A stretch of DNA of 6,629 bases, from NCBI GenBank assembly GCA_023432845.1, contig JAEZEY010000496.1, positions 1 to 6,629 of the forward strand. Direction: 5' to 3'. Both the position numbers and the translations under genes were made by a program. This DNA is from Pseudomonadota bacterium (GTDB taxonomy: Bacteria; Pseudomonadota; Alphaproteobacteria; Rhizobiales; Xanthobacteraceae). The notes under the pieces are model-generated. The model saw only the letters and a list, made by a program, of their open reading frames with translations, searched no databases and was not told where the DNA came from. Of this stretch, positions 5,708 to 6,629 are shown piece after piece; position 1 is the stretch's first letter; the number at the start of each line of letters is the position of its first letter.

Positions 5708-6629
5708 ATGGATCGTCGGGGACACCTCGCTCAATCGATGGAAGGCAGCATCGGCCGCTCGCCCGGCCGCTGGCGGCGCTCGGCGCGCCGCTGGTTCAAT
5801 GCGCTCATCGATATCGACGTGCCGAGCGGCACCGGCGCCGCGGCGGTCGCAACGCTGCTGCTCGGCAGCGTCTGCTACGGCGTCGTCAAGGGCAATCATG
5901 TCCCGACCATCACCGAGAACGTGCAGGCCATCTGCGACGCCGCCGCCAATGCGGCCGGCTTCGGCATTTCCGAAGTGGCGCTGACCGGCGAGCGCGAGCT
6001 CAGCCGCGATGAAATCTTGAAAACCGCCGGCATCACCGACAGCACGTCGCTGTTGTTCCTCGACGCCGCGCAGGCGCGCGTGCGGCTGCTCACCAATCCG
6101 TGGATCGCCGAAGCCACCGTGCTCAAGCTTTATCCCGGCCGGCTGCGCATCGAGATCAAGGAGAGGGCGCCCTTCGCGCTGTGGCAGAAGGAGGCGCGCA
6201 CCTCGCTGATCGCCGTTGACGGCACCGTGCTCGAGCCGGCCGTGCCGGAACGTTTCGCCAAATTGCCGCTGGTCGTCGGCAACGGCGCCGCGCAGGCCGC
6301 GCCCGGCTTCCTCGATCTCGTCTCGCATTATCCGTCGCTGTCGAGGCTCGTCCTTGCCTCGGTGCTGGTCGCCGAGCGGCGCTGGAATCTGCATCTCGCC
6401 AACGGCGTGGAAGTGCTGCTGCCGGAAGCCGATGCCGACAAGGCGCTGCAGATGCTCGCCGATCTCGACCGCGACAAGAACCTGCTCGACCGCGACATTG
6501 TCATGGTGGACATGCGCCTGTCCGACCGCGTCACGGTGCGGCTCTCGGATGCCGCCGCCGCGGCGCGCGAGGAAGCCCTCATGGCCGCCGACAAGGCGCG
6601 CAAGGCCAAGCAGCGCAAGGGGAGCGAGG
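5708..6629 (+). CDS. ftsQ: Cell division protein FtsQ, 3'-partial
   Basis: Bitopic inner-membrane divisome protein, in the family a scaffold that links FtsB/FtsL and other division proteins at midcell. 307 codons are visible and the frame runs off the window end without a stop; the last residues are a Lys/Ala-rich charged tail, so the gene is probably nearly complete. A basic cytoplasmic N-terminus (Arg-rich, residues 3-29) precedes one membrane helix at about 43-60. The periplasmic POTRA domain spans about 87-155 (ISEVALTGER, TNPWIAEATV, LYPGRLRIEI), followed by the FtsQ beta domain with ALWQ, VDGTVLEP, AERRWNL (222-228) and VDMRLSDR (267-274). The start at ATG 5708 is supported by reading-frame position and a weak AGAAG site 11 bases upstream; an in-frame ATG at 5738 is the alternative. 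No start codon is found in frame further upstream, at least to about 5636. The long non-coding region ahead suggests its own promoter, and ftsA/ftsZ would be expected downstream. Confidence 0.95.
   Translation, partial: MDRRGHLAQSMEGSIGRSPGRWRRSARRWFNALIDIDVPSGTGAAAVATLLLGSVCYGVVKGNHVPTITENVQAICDAAANAAGFGISEVALTGERELSRDEILKTAGITDSTSLLFLDAAQARVRLLTNPWIAEATVLKLYPGRLRIEIKERAPFALWQKEARTSLIAVDGTVLEPAVPERFAKLPLVVGNGAAQAAPGFLDLVSHYPSLSRLVLASVLVAERRWNLHLANGVEVLLPEADADKALQMLADLDRDKNLLDRDIVMVDMRLSDRVTVRLSDAAAAAREEALMAADKARKAKQRKGSE

Noticed and set aside
5690..6394. 234-codon minus-strand open frame opposite ftsQ
   Set aside because: The plus-strand frame has a clear FtsQ architecture across the same bases; the reverse frame is a codon-bias shadow.

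Overview
The window is GC-rich and reads as a chromosomal fragment of an alphaproteobacterium, most likely of the order Hyphomicrobiales (Bradyrhizobium/Xanthobacteraceae-like). The basis is the order murC-murB-ftsQ from the division and cell wall (dcw) cluster, the alphaproteobacterial style of FtsQ (POTRA region followed by a Trp-rich 'ERRWNL' segment), and a PAS-PAS hybrid histidine kinase of a type common in that order. This assignment is from recall, not a database search.

Layout: (1) 1-2006, plus strand: a soluble hybrid histidine kinase (two near-duplicate PAS domains, HisKA, HATPase_c, receiver), cut at its 5' end by the window edge. (2) 2007-2124: a 118-base gap with a small perfect hairpin and the murC ribosome binding site. 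(3) 2125-3534 murC and 3539-4456 murB, plus strand, 4 bases apart and almost certainly co-translated. (4) 4463-5245, minus strand: a four-helix membrane protein of the DUF4239 (bestrophin-like) family, tail to tail with murB, the two stop codons only 6 bases apart. (5) 5246-5707: a 462-base non-coding region between divergent starts, with an AT-richer patch carrying a TTAC-N7-TTAC motif resembling a degenerate CtrA site, several dyads and a 10-bp direct repeat. (6) 5708 to the window end, plus strand: ftsQ, lacking its stop codon.

MurC and MurB act in the cytoplasmic steps of peptidoglycan precursor synthesis: MurB reduces UDP-GlcNAc-enolpyruvate to UDP-MurNAc, and MurC adds L-Ala. FtsQ is the bitopic membrane scaffold of the divisome. 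Two things depart from the usual alphaproteobacterial order: a sensor kinase lies directly upstream of murC, where murG is usual, and ddl (D-Ala-D-Ala ligase), usual between murB and ftsQ, is absent, its place taken by the opposite-strand DUF4239 gene and the long intergenic region. This probably gives ftsQ its own promoter.

I see no RNA gene, CRISPR array, insertion sequence or phage element, and no strong case for a wholly new system. The most interesting points are the rearranged dcw order and the regulatory-looking region before ftsQ.
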